Shown here one piece after another: positions 46,755 to 59,106 of a DNA stretch of 64,000 nt; position 1 is the stretch's first letter, and each line of letters opens with the position of its first letter. Source of the DNA: Microvelia longipes. Taxonomy: Eukaryota; Arthropoda; Insecta; Hemiptera; Veliidae. A program made the position numbers and the translations under genes. The notes under the pieces are model-generated. The model made no database searches. It worked only from the letters and a program-made list of their open reading frames with translations, and was not told the DNA's origin. The stretch spans positions 17,604,595 to 17,668,594 of the forward strand of contig JACMZG010001908.1 in assembly GCA_018340805.1 (NCBI GenBank). Direction: 5' to 3'.

Positions 46755-47815
46755 GTTGTTGGTTATTAACTTTTATTGTCCATGTAGTTTATTTTTCTAT
46801 GGTTTAATCTATTGAAACATATGGCTTTAAAAGATCATCTGATGATTATCTTTTTAAGTATTTAAGATTACAGTTTAAATACTGATGTATTTAAACTGTA
46901 ATCTTAAAACACTATTGCTCAAAGAGGTTAAAAGAAAAAAATCGATATTTTTTCTGGTGAAGAGTCTGGTTAGGGAAATGTTTATTTACCTTTTAAACGT
47001 GTTTATTAAAGAAGAGCAGATTAGTTTTTCGAGGGAAAATGAAGTAGAAAAGACCGGGAAATAGAAAGAGTGGGAGGGGTGCTGCATCGATTGGAAAGAC
47101 ACCCCGGTATCTTCCTGTAGCTACTCTAAGGGTAACGACTCGGCTCTAAGAGCCAATATTCTTTACCTAAATGCTGTGTAGTTTGGTTTAAGTAAGAAAT
47201 GGGATCATATTTTCGTACGTAGTATTTTACCCCTTTGGTAGACCAATTTTAATGATTAATTATTGAAATCGTTCTCTAATAGGATTCTTAAATTTATGAA
47301 ACCAAATTATTAGGTACGCGTGAAGGATCCTTTCCCAGAATGAAACTGGTTCTATGCAAAATTTTGGATCTACGATTGTAATAATATAAAAATATATATG
47401 TTTCTATCTCACCGTATAGTGAGTAGGAAACCTTGGTCTTAGTTTTAAAGACGTTGAGGCTAATGGAACGTGTTTAAGTCACGGCTCGTCTAGGATGAAA
47501 TGCAACATGCCTAAACTTGCACTATACTCCTAATCAAGGAGTATAGTATTATACTATAGTAGTAATAAGAGTATATTAATAGTATACATGAACTTTGATG
47601 TAGTTCAAGAAAATATACTAGGTACCTGTTGATTATAAACTTTTATTGTCCATATAGTTTATTTTTCTCTGGTTTAATCAATTGAATCATTTCGCTTTTA
47701 AAGACCATCATCAGTATTTAAACTGTAATTATAAAACACTATTGCTCAGAGAGATTAAAAGAAAAAATTCGATGATATTTTTTCTGGTAAAGAGTCTGGT
47801 TAGGGTCTGGTTGTT
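46755..47815. repeat. Direct repeat pair (46755-46975 and 47627-47815)
   Basis: Both carry aacttttattgtccat, tagtttatttttct, tggtttaatc, aaacactattgctca and aagagtctggttaggg, spaced ~870 bp. The left copy includes a perfect 22-bp-arm hairpin (46861-46908). They could be terminal repeats of a small LTR-type element; no PBS was recognised. Confidence 0.6.
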
Positions 47816-48945
47816 CTATACATAACGATGTATAGAATCCGGAAAATGCCTTGAGACTAGGGTAAGGGGGAGTCCGTAAATCCATAATCTGCGTTGTTCC
47901 TCTTCATATACTATACTTTTGCTTGAAATTAAATGCTAAGCCAGAAATACGCAAACTTCAGAGTCCCGCAGACCCTTATTATAGTAAATGGTACTAATAA
48001 ATCCCCCCCAGCTAATAAATTTCTAATAAATAAATAAATTTCTACTCGACGCTGTACTTGCTTTTTCTAACGTTATAATTTTAGGATGGCGAAGTCAACA
48101 ACACGATGTGCTATACTTGCTGGTTAAGCTATCACCTTTCCCTTATTGTGATCACTTCCTGTAAACATAAATCCATCCAGTTAGATATCAGTACAGCCTA
48201 AATCTTATTTGATACATTAACATACAAAAACTAAGTATCTCTTATTGAAGTTGTATTTTATATCTTCTTTGTGGCAAAATTTAAAACTTCATGTTGCCTT
48301 AGCTTAGTTTTCGATTGAGATATTTTATTTTTTGGTTTTATGTTTCATTTTGACCATTTTTATTTTATTTTTTATCCATTTTCTTTTTATATGATTTTCA
48401 AAGAAAACACTGTTGACATATAATTGTACGAGAGAGGGGACTTTTGGGAACTTTCCATCATTCGTCATTATTGAGGGCTCAACATAATGTTATGTCCCAC
48501 TCTGTTTCGTTTCGACTACACCGCCAGGGCGCCGACAGAGCCTGAACTCCACTCTACCCTTCACTCTATATTCCGAAGAATATAAAGTGAAATATTTACA
48601 AAATAATTTTACTCTATCTTCTATTAGAAACTTTATATTATAGTAATCCCTTCTGCTCAAATAAGCTGGGTTATAATTTGATTACAATTTAATCCATTAT
48701 TGGAAAGCGTCGTAATGATTTTTTGTATCATCGCTTACCATCCATCCATCATTTTGTAGAACGAAGACTCAGATTTTTATTAAAGTTTTCTTTAATTTAA
48801 AAGGAACTTGAAGAAAGGTGTCGTATAAAATCAGGCTCGAATCATCCTACATTAATTATTTGTATTAGCAGAACGTTTAGGGGCCTAAATCTATTCAATC
48901 TGTTAATTTCGATTAGCCCTTTTTTATATTTAAAATGCATGCACA
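47816..48945. other. Non-coding stretch
   Basis: Nothing recognised except AT-rich simple runs. Confidence 0.4.
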
Positions 48946-48954
48946 TTTTAAATG

Positions 48955-49705
48955 TAAAAATAGAGTACGGAGTTCCTCAGAACTTTTTCTCATCACATTG
49001 GATTCGCTACGCTCATCCTCCCGACTTTGGACTCGCTTCGCTCGTCCTCAAGATATACAAGTCGTTAAATTTATTCAGCAACACGTCTTTAGAATCGGTT
49101 CGCTTGCTCTTAGATAGTAAATACATCTGTTGAATTCACAGCGGTTGCCCATCAAGGCACTGACCATGCTCAATGCTGCTGAACTTTTATGATCCTACAA
49201 AAAATATGGATTACTTGTCACATTAAAACCAAACTTAGTGTACTTATATATTTAGTAAAGGTATGGATTATTTTCCGATTTTTTTACCAATATTTGAAAA
49301 AACGTTCACAAGTCATTCGCTAAAAATTGAACTAATGCTGATAATGAGATGAAACATGGCACATATGTTAGTTATACATGCTTGCCAAATCTTTAATATA
49401 GATATCTTTAATTGATCGTAAAATTTTTCGCAAATTATGATTTTTCGATATGTTTGCTGAGTAATTTTTGCTGGTTAATGACGCAAAAAAATTGTTTTGT
49501 AAATAGCAAAACTAAGCCTATAGACTGATTTGTTTTACTAAGTTCTATTTCTCTTCTAGAATAAATACAATGTGAGCTATGATGATAATAGACGACACTT
49601 ACACACATACAGACAGACTCAGGAAAACCTCTTAAAACGGATAATTCCGGTGACATCCCGGTTTTGGATTTTTGACCAACACAATACATCTCTACTATAC
49701 TTCTT
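48955..49705 (-). repeat. 5S-like repeat family, full copy, minus
   Basis: Complete from head (minus strand: gtattgtgttggtc, cacctgaattatccg-like) to tail. The 5S-like segment at 49190-49138 reads gttcagcagcattgagcat, ggtcagtgccttgatgggca; the CpG-rich motif cgctacgctcatcctcc follows. Confidence 0.85.
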
Positions 49706-49886
49706 TTATTATTGTTTATTATTATCTTGCTATTATTATCTTATTAAAATTATTTAGAGGTTGACCAAGAAGTAGGTAAGTATTATAGAACACTAAGTTT
49801 TATAAAAGTCAAAATTCAAACACTTGAAATGTCAAAATTTATAAAATGTACTTAAGGAATTAAGATTACATACTATAATAAGTTTT

Positions 49887-50620
49887 CCTTTTTATTTTTC
49901 CTCATTTATACCGTAGATATATAGCAAAAGTATTGTATTTGCAAATAAAATCCAACACCGAAATGTCACCTGAATTATCCGTTCCAGGTGTTTCAAGACC
50001 TACTTATTTTGTAGTATGTTGTCTGTCAGTATGTGTGTTGTCTGTTATAATCGTAGCTGCCAGGGTAATTATGCTAAAGAGTTGAAACTTATTAAAAAAA
50101 ATAACTTATTGAATCAGTCTACAGGTGCAGTTGAGCTATCAACAACACACTTGTAAGACACTTTTGTATGATGTCATTAACTCGCAATAATGACTCGGAA
50201 AAATGTTGCTATCATTTTTAGCTTTAGCTCGCATGTAGCCATGTGTAAGACTAACATATGTGCCAAGATTCATCTCTTCTTTTTCAGTATTAGTTCAATT
50301 TTTATCAGATGACTTGTGTACGTTTTAAAAAAAAATTAAATTATCTAATTAAGTCGAAATTTGATACAAGTGTATACCATTACGTAATAAATAAGTTCAC
50401 CAAGTTTCGTTTCAATACGACAAGTATATCTATGATTTTTTAAATCATAAAAGTTAAACTGCATCAAGCGTGGTCAGTGCCTAGATAGATGGCCTCTAGG
50501 AATTAAGCGACTACATTTAGTATCTAATGACGAGCAAATCGTGTCCGAAGTGAGTTGGATGAGCGTAGCGAATCCGATTTAATAAGGAAAAGTTTCGAGG
50601 TACCCCGTACCCGATTTTTG
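49887..50620 (+). repeat. 5S-like repeat family, full copy, plus
   Basis: Best complete copy, ~730 bp: head tttttcctcatttataccgt, taatcgtagctgccagg, middle gactaacatatgtgccaag, 5S-like segment 50449-50508 (gttaaactgcatcaagcgtg, gtcagtgcctagat), end gaggtaccccgtacccgat. Faces away from the copy at 48955. Confidence 0.88.
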
Positions 50621-50934
50621 TATAAAGATAATTTATAATTGCCTTTTCTATAGTTTTACTTATTTCATTATTAAGAGCGAAATAATAGTTGGGAATAATA
50701 GTTATTATATATAATAGCTATTTTTAATTATAATAATAAATAACTATTTATCATAGTTTATTTTTATTAATAATTATTTAGTTTTTATTTATAAATTTAT
50801 TACAGTAATTATTTTAATTAATTGATGATAATAATTATATTTAGAATTATTAGTATTAGTCTCCATTGTTTTAAATCTTATATGTTTTTGGGCATTTGAT
50901 GGAACATCAAATGGTACTAAATGATCTTATTAGT

Positions 50935-51214
50935 CCAAGAGCCCAGGGGTTTTGTTAATAAAAAGTGTAATGGCTGGAACCGGTCTCAATTTTTCGTAAA
51001 TACCTTCCTGAACAAGGATCTACAATTCTGCCGACTCGTATCGTATGGGTGTCCCAGGCAGAACCTTCGACATGTAAAGTGCGTTCTGCCTGGGACACCC
51101 ATCCGATACGAGTCGGCAGAATTGCAGATCCTTGTTCAGGAAGGTATTTACGAAAAATTGAGACCGGTTCCAGCCATTACACTTTTTATTAAAAAAACAC
51201 CCCTGGGCTCTTGG
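50935..51214. other. Giant near-perfect hairpin, ~130-bp arms, 18-nt loop
   Basis: Arms 50935-51064 and 51083-51214 are reverse complements with only a few differences (for example ggatctac versus ggatctgc). A small perfect hairpin (atttgatg-gaa-catcaaat, 50895-50913) lies just upstream. The open frame across it is a by-product. Confidence 0.9.
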
Positions 51215-51989
51215 TCTATATCGAGTGTCAAAGAAATAGTATCATTTTTCTATTTATCACAAAAATCGTTATAATAGTTTTGAATATTAAAATTATTATT
51301 AACCCTAATTATTATTAACCAAGTAAGGTTTTGATTTTTGTGATTTTTTATTTTAGCTATTTACAAGTCCATAGCATATCAAATCAAGCATTTAATTAAA
51401 AAAATGTAATTAAAAGATAAGTTTTTCTAACATTCTTTATCAGCGCACATATTGCGTACAAATTTTTAGTGCTAAAAAGTTTGTAACAAAGTTAGCAAGG
51501 AAGAAAGGGGGACTTGGACTCCTAAAAAGACCTGTATGAATGTTTCTACAATATGATTAGTCCCCCAGTTTTCATAGAATAAAGAAACAAAGTGAATTTC
51601 TGCAAATCCCTCCCTTGCCTTCGCTTGCTGCTCAAATTGAATAATTTCATTTGCCTTTACACTGTAAAAACCTACTACCTTTGTTTATCGATTTTTCGTC
51701 CGAGAAATTCTGAAACATGCTTTCATAGGACTTGAAATTTTGTTTTAAACTCCATGAATTGGTTTTTAAATTCATTCTCACTATTTTTAAAAATTATTAA
51801 TTCCTTTTTTTGTCAAAAAATGATTGTAGCTTGAGTAAAATTTTCTTATTTGACAAAATGTTAATTAGATTTTTTAAAATATTGTGATTTATTTTTGCAT
51901 TAATTTTTTATCGAATATTTCAGCAATTAAGACCTAAATTTATGCAGGGTAATATAATTATATTATCCGGTAGAAATTTAAATGTTTTT
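51215..51989. other. Non-coding stretch
   Basis: Nothing recognised. Confidence 0.4.
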
Positions 51990-52162
51990 ACTTTTCACGG
52001 TTATAATCAGTTGACAGCGGAGGAAAATAATGGCAGGGAGCCAATGAGGTTAGTCCTAGATGTTAAACCTGGCCTACAATTTTATATCAACCAACATATT
52101 TGTTTTCTCACCCCTATTTTCCCACGCTGTCAACTGATTATGACCATGTGTAGTACTATAAA
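51990..52162. mobile_element. MITE, copy 3 of the ACATGGTTATAATCAG family
   Basis: ggttataatcagttgacagc ... gctgtcaactgattatgacc, core agccaatgaggttagtcct, right end catgtgtagtactata. Confidence 0.8.
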
Positions 52163-52369
52163 TTATTTCTTGAAATATTAAATTAGCAACAATTTCAAGT
52201 CTCACAAATTGTAAGGCTTTTTGAACTCCAGTTGGCAAAATATTGCTTATAATAATAATTATGCCAATCAGGGGGACAACTTCAATTGGTAGTGGCAGCC
52301 GTTGTTGCTCAATGTGTAATCTATATTTAAAGATAATTTATTTAAACAATAATTTCATATAAACAGAGA

Positions 52370-52460
52370 GCCGTAACCTGGGATGCGAAACCCAGACCTC
52401 CGTGGAGTCAATGTTCAGTATAAATACTGACGCCTCAACAATCTTGACTATGGAGGCGGC
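52370..52460 (-). repeat. tRNA-derived SINE-like element, copy 2
   Basis: Minus strand: gcctccatagtcaagattgt (box-A-like), a central segment, then ctgggtttcgcatcccaggt (box-B-like GGTTTCGCATCCC). Length and order fit a tRNA head. Confidence 0.55.
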
Positions 52461-52536
52461 TCCTATATCCTATTGATTGTTAACAAAAATTATTTAAGAA
52501 TTAAAGTGTCTAACAATAATTCACTTTAACGAAAAT

Positions 52537-52632
52537 ACACTTTAAATAATTAAAGTGTATTTTCAATTACACTTTAAATAATTAAAGTGTATTTTCAATT
52601 ACACTTTAAATAATTAAAGTGTATTTTTAAAT
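52537..52632. repeat. 32-bp tandem repeat, three units, each a palindrome
   Basis: Units start 52537, 52569 and 52601; core ACACTTTAAATAATTAAAGT-GT is nearly its own reverse complement. Confidence 0.95.
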
Positions 52633-55600
52633 ACTCTACGTGGGTTTATAAATTTGATCTGATCCGCTTAAAATATGTGTTGAAACATTTTATTTAACGT
52701 ACCTCATTAAAAGTTTGCGATAGTCTCTAATCATACCACCGAAATGTGTTTATTTTTATTTTTGCAATAGTTTCGCTAAGTTTTTTTATAATTTTTGAGC
52801 CTATGTATTAATTATTCCAATCCTTTAGTTCAACTCCTATCCTCTAGAACCCTTCCAGATAATCCTGTTTGATGTCTGAGATAGTGGCCAACAGACCAGC
52901 TCTTCGCCATAGAATTAACCCTCGTATATAAGATTTCGCGATCCCGACAGCAGGCAAGAATAGGAGGCACTTGCAAGCTCCCTGTTGAACTTTCTCTATT
53001 GCTTTCGGAGGCTGCAGGTACCTTGAACAAGTTTTTATCTGGTGGGCGTATGTTCTATCTATCTATCTATTATTATTGCTATTAATATAACTATATATTT
53101 ATATTTCTTTATATATTCAAGTATTTCCAAGTCACTAAAACTTCATCAGCTCTAATATTTGTAACAATAATTTGTTGTTGTATTACTCAGTAAAAAATAT
53201 AACTTAATGAAACCTAAAATAATTTACTCGTGATAAATTAATTATTTTTTAGTGATATTATAAAAAGCTGGTGTCCTGCCAATTACGAACCATTGCCAAA
53301 ACGAGCATGAAGTGGATCAAAACAAAATGTTGTATTTCTAATAGGTCGCCCTTATTTATTTAAATTTTAGGTACTTGACTTGAGTATCTTGGATAGGGTA
53401 TCTTTTTTTGTCATGAGGAACCGAGGACCTTTCATAAAGGGGATAACTTTACTGACCCTATAAACGTATTATGACAAACACAAATCTACGCAAACTTACC
53501 TTCCCTAGTAAGGTTACAGCTAAAGGCGCGAATCGCAGGTTGTGTCGACAAGAAGATTTCAACATATATTAATACTTCAGGGCAAATAAAACATTTAAAT
53601 GACTAATCTTTTTTGATTTTAATGTATTTTTAATAGAATTTTTCAAACGCAAGGTACAAAAAGCAAAATTAAAACCCCGTTAAAAAAACTATTACTTTTC
53701 ATTATTTGATTATAATGTACAATAAAAATTAATTTTCTGAAGCTGAGTATGCCTTTAAATTTAAGACCGGCTTAGCTGATGTAATAAATGCAAGCATGTG
53801 CAGTTTGCATTGCACCAAACATGTGCTGTTTGTGACATGTTTTGTGAGGAATTCTCCTCTTTTTTATCTTCAACGGGGTCACTCTGTTAATGGCAAACCG
53901 ACTTAACGCGTAATCCTCTTTGTTAAAGAGCTCAGTAAGGAACACACACTTACTAGATAAGTAAGTCATGATATGAATAATTTTTATTTTAAAGGTATAC
54001 TTATCATTATTTTATTGTTCTTGTTGTTTATTATTGGCGATGCTTGTTTTAACGTACAATATTTTGTAGTATTTATAAAATCAGGATTAATACGAGGAAT
54101 AGTATTCCCGTGATATACAAATGCGCCACTGTCTCCTCTCTACGTTTCAAACCTTGACTATTTTATATTTTTAACCACGTAATCAGTAGCGCTTAAAATA
54201 CTTCGACCGTCTCTCTATATTCTGATACACTATTTGAATATGCAATTCTCATTTGGTGAAAAAAATGCCTCAGTTAATCATAACTTGTTCTATAATTGAA
54301 TTTGTTTTTTATGGACAGACTATTGGAGCCAAATTTAATGCCAAGTATCAAGTGGCAGAATCGTTTGTGCCACTATAACTATCTAGAGAATCTAAATGAG
54401 ATTTTCCTTTGTATCGTACTTGTTTTGATTTATCTCTTATTTTTGTTTTAGTGTTCTCTTGGTCGATTTTTTTCATATTTTTCTTTTCGCTCTCTCAATA
54501 AATAGAAACCATATTGTAGGAAATAATTTATTACAAATGATTAATATGCGTATTATTTTGTTTGAATATTCTATATGAGATATGTTTCTAAAAAAGAAAT
54601 ACAGCAGCATAAGTAGTGATTAGGAGAAACCCCTATTATCAATATCGCAAATACGCACAAATTTATGGCTTATTTAAGGAACATGTCTATGCTTACCTGT
54701 GTCAGTAGTTTGACTAAAGATATTTAAGTTTTATATGGTCTTAAAATTTATATAATGAATAATTAGAACCTCCTTAGTTCAAAATTTTACTCGGATAGCG
54801 TTTACCTACCTATGGAAAATCATCAGTGGAAACTAGCAGTAATTAAAGGGAGAAAAGGTCAATAATTAAATATTCCTACAAAATCTGAATCTAACATCAT
54901 TCTTAACATCTGTTATTAAAGTAATTTATTTTGCCGGATCTGAGTTTTAGATAAAAATTCAAGAAAAGACTGCGTATTATTTTGGGTAGTAAAATTGTTT
55001 CTTCCCTTAAGAGATAGTGAAGGAAAAGTAAATAAACTATATTAACAAAAATTAAATTTCTTTTAAACGCAAAAAGATGATGTACAGAGAAAATAAAAAG
55101 TGAAAAAATGATGAATGACTCAAAACAGTCTTTGAATGGAATATCAGTATTTAAAGGTTCGGTTTTAATAGCAAGTGACGTGTATTTGGTTTGAGGCAAA
55201 GGGCATGTCAATGAGACCGTTTCCCTGGTTTGTTGGGTCGATGAGACACTTGACAGAAACGATGTCTTAGGGTGTCGCCCAGGGAGCACCGCGAGGGCTT
55301 TTGTTTTTCTTGTCTTTAAAGCTTTCTTCCCATTACGTTATTTATTGAGTCTTTGAATTTCAAGTTGACTACTTTGGTTCTACTTGTTAACATGTTTCAT
55401 TAATACAAGATTATCTTTTAATACGCGTATTACTATTATAAATGATGATGATTTTCTTGATAAAGATTTTGCTATGCCTTACGACTTTTTCCTACATACA
55501 GGAATTAACTTTTGCTGCAGGTGGCGTTTTTTTCATAGAATTATAATACTGTAGGGTTTAAAAGCTAAGTAGTGAAGCAAGGTTCTGCGCAGGTCCTGAT

Positions 55601-55639
55601 AAAGATTACTATACTTTTACTCACATAAGTTCTATATGG
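52633..55639. other. Long non-coding stretch
   Basis: (TCTA)n run at 53057-53072. Frames such as 54903-55289 show no family likeness. No repeat recognised. Confidence 0.4.
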
Positions 55640-55795
55640 AAAACACACGTACGGACATATAACTTGGTAAAACCACTCAGAAGGTCCTAAAGCCATCTGA
55701 AATGAATAATTTAGTTAAAATCCCTGTTTCGGCTTTTTGTGGGAAACAACACTTTCCCTTTATGCCTGTTAAATGAAAAAAAGTAAAAATAAAAA
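55640..55795 (-). repeat. 5S-like repeat family, head fragment
   Basis: Reverse complement of head: acggacatataacttggtaa, ccatctgaaatgaataattt, cctgtttcggctttttgtgg. Confidence 0.55.
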
Positions 55796-55799
55796 CAAA

Positions 55800-58370
55800 A
55801 AAAAATATATCTTTATAAAACAACAAACTATGCATATATCTACAAATTTACAGAAACGAGTTATATTCAAATTTTAGGATCCATGGGTTTTAAAATATGA
55901 CATTTAGTGTATAAGTTGTGTTTCAGTTACAATGCTTCCCCATCCATATAGGAGATAAGAAAGTAAAATTACAAATGAAAAAATAAAAATAAATATCATA
56001 TTATTGCAGTTTGGTAAAGTGAAAAATTTGCCTTGTTTGAAAACCAAGGCAAATTATATAAAACAGCCACCTTGAGCAAAAATTTATTCGTGCTTTTAGA
56101 CGCAAGTTGCCTAGCGAATTATTTATGTATTAATTTTGTACTTTTCTTGCACTCTTAGTTTCATAAATATCTCGCCTATGAATTACATTTTTAATGTAAA
56201 TTGTACACTAATATAGGAATATTTATTTTTATGATCTATCATTATTAATATAAGCGATTTAAGGAGCGTGCGAGCACTTTTTTGCATATTTGATTATTAG
56301 CATGCAGTTATTATGGATTATATCCGATTAAAATCTATCCTTTTTCAAAATTGAAATTCTAAAAAACTGTTCTTGCTAAAGATTTGGGCGTGTTATGGGC
56401 TCTAGAGTTACAAATATTATATTATGTTACAAGACATTTTCTTTATGTAAGAATGTCTTGTCTTACCGTGGCGACTATATTTACTGTCGAGCGAAGCGAG
56501 GCAGTAAAAGGAGCCGAGGTAAAAGAAAGCTATTACCAGTCGTGTAGCATATGCTATTTTTTTTCGGACGTGTTAATAGTAAACAAGAATTTAGAAGAAA
56601 AACTGTATAATGTATACAAATTTGCCGCTACAATTCTTTTGAGCGCCTCGTTGGCTAAAAGTTTCAATTCTTGCGGCGTATTTTCAATGTCTAAATCCAT
56701 GACTATCCATGATCATTAAATACTTGATGCTAAATAATTAATAGCTCACTTTGTTAACAAAAACTTTCGATTATTTGATAAACAAAAAAATTTGGATGGT
56801 CAAGAAATGTAATATTATAACTTTGTAGTCAATTACTAGCGCAAATCAAATAGGTACCCACCTATCACCTAGTGGACATTCACCAGCGGCAGGAAAAAAC
56901 TTTTTTACTGTGACCGCCAGTAAAAAAACTACGAAACTGTCGCAGACGGCAAAAAACGCATTTCACCTACTTTTTTAAGGATGTAAAGTGCCTACTTTAC
57001 AGCTGCCCGAAAAATTTACTTTTTGCTACTAATTTATTTAATAGATAAAAAAATAATAAAATAAAATATAATAGCCCTATTTTTTCAAGACATATTATTG
57101 ATGTCTTAGCTGTTAAATATATATCTAAAATAATAGGGTATTGTAACAAATATTTAACTTTGAAAAATTAATATCTTGAGAAAACGTTAATAAAATAAGT
57201 TGACTTTTAATATAAGAAAGTTCTGCTTATATTTTGAACACAAACATCAATATAAAAGAGAGAAAAAACTAAATATTGCTTGAGTTGATTTTTAGATATT
57301 TTTTAATATAGACCAAACTAGAGAGAAAGGGACTGTACACAATAGACCTGGGACTTGATCTTACCGGGGCCCTATTTCTTGGAATTCCCTTCTCAAGCCC
57401 TTGAATAGAGGCTAAGGTTTTTTTTACCCAAAATAATTTCTTTTCTTACGACCTAGACCCACAGCCTTACGGTCCCAACCAGGTCAATTTCTTGGTTGGT
57501 TTTCCATCTTTTTAATTTTGCTTTTTACTTGGTGAAACTTATTTTTAACCTTATAGTATTTGATAAAATACATATATTTTTTATTCCGTTTAATTTTGTT
57601 TTATACGGGACCTCATCTGCTTGGCTCTTGTGACTTAGTTACTCTAGGCTTCTGACTATTCGCTTATTACGGGCTTATTAATTCTCCCTAGCTAGGCTTA
57701 TTAGCTAATGCTAGCTGGCTGGCAATATTTAATATAAAATACGAAAAATTCTTATAATTTTGTCTGTAGTTTATATGTTTTTAAAGAATTGAATTTTAAT
57801 AATTTATGCAAACATTATTCAAGTCATATAAGGGGTATTTTAGACTAGGTTACCACGTAAGGATACCAAAGTCATTTGGCGAAATACCAAGCAGCATACA
57901 TAGACTGGTAACCTAACTCAGAACTTGATTATTTGATAGCGGTTATTATTAAGTAACCTAACTAGTAACCTGGCATTCCTTATCTAAATACGCCTCTTTC
58001 GTTTTTGTGTATTTAAATGAGCTGATAATTGAACAATTCATGCAAAAATCATGTTCACCATCTGACGATCAGTTTCATATCTTTTAAAAAGTAAATAATA
58101 GAAGAAAAACAAGCCGAAGAACTAAAAACAAAAACTAAAGAAGAAATAAATTAACTATAAAGAAAAAAGGCTAGATTAATGATGCCAGTTTGAAGGCTTG
58201 GAAAGATAGATGAGTTCAGGGGTAGGGTCAAAATATCTACTCTATATTGACTTTGGGGTGATATAAAACTTAGCTGGACTAAGTTACAAATTTTTAGACA
58301 TTCGCCTTACTTTGTCTGAAGTATAACTTACTAAGACTAAAATTCTTTAGTAAACCCTGGCCCTTTACTG
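55800..58370. other. Long non-coding stretch
   Basis: Contains a CpG-bearing remnant (ctgtcgagcgaagcgaggc, 56487) of the 5S-family tail and little else. Confidence 0.4.
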
Positions 58371-58436
58371 TTTAGTAAAGACAGGTTTTACTGTCAAGAC
58401 TGTCTGTTTTAGACAGTAAAACCTGTCTTTACTAAA
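58371..58436. other. Perfect 25-bp-arm hairpin
   Basis: tttagtaaagacaggtttta-ctgtc and its exact inverse gacag-taaaacctgtctttactaaa (58412-58436), loop ~16 nt. Confidence 0.95.
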
Positions 58437-58750
58437 TCCTGACCCTTAGTGCGTCATAATGTACAGCGTACTTCGGTTCAGCTAAATAGTAGCTTAGAAA
58501 TGTGTGATGTGTGCTTTGCAACATAACGTAAGTGGCTTTATGGTGTCCATAAAGTTTTGGATAGCTGTATTTTCAAGTTGGGGTGACATCACATATTGCT
58601 GGTCTCAAATAGTATGAGAGTGACTCAGCATTCGTCACTTAGCGTGTTTAGTGTTTTCCACAATGATTGGAAAGTATAAGTGTGTACACTTAATCGATTG
58701 GTGCTTTATAAAGTCGACTTACTTGGGTAGCGCAGTTTAGAAATAAATTC

Positions 58751-58803
58751 TTTGTCAAATTGTGTTTTTGACGCTATTGCGTCACAAACACAATTTGACA
58801 AAG
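58751..58803. other. 24-bp-arm hairpin
   Basis: tttgtcaaattgtgttttt-gacgc and gcgtc-acaaacacaatttgacaaa, 1-2 differences, tiny loop. Confidence 0.92.
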
Positions 58804-58872
58804 TCACTTGGTGGTTTATAATATAATTAATGTCTATAATACTTTAAATATGTAAATACGCAAAAGTAAGTT

Positions 58873-59106
58873 CTATATCATTCTTATGCTACGATTCATA
58901 GGAAAAGTGACTTAGCTCTTGTCACTCCATTCCTTACAAAATAGGCTAAAGTCATTTCTATATTACTCTGTGCTACGATTCATAGGAAAAGTGACTTAGC
59001 TCTTGTCACTCCATTCCTTACAAAATAAGCTGAAGTCATTTCTATATCACTCTGTGCTACGATTCTTAGGAAAAATGACATAGCTCTTGTCACTCAATTC
59101 CTTACA
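58873..59106. repeat. ~84-bp tandem repeat, almost three units
   Basis: Units start 58873, 58958 and 59042; unit with gctacgattcataggaaaag, tgacttagctcttgtcactc and cattccttacaaaata. Confidence 0.95.

Noticed and set aside
50921..51274. 117-codon open frame
   Set aside because: It runs through both arms of the giant hairpin; no family likeness.
54903..55289. 128-codon minus-strand frame, the longest in the window
   Set aside because: Composition is low-complexity and hydrophobic by chance; no splice context or recognised domain.
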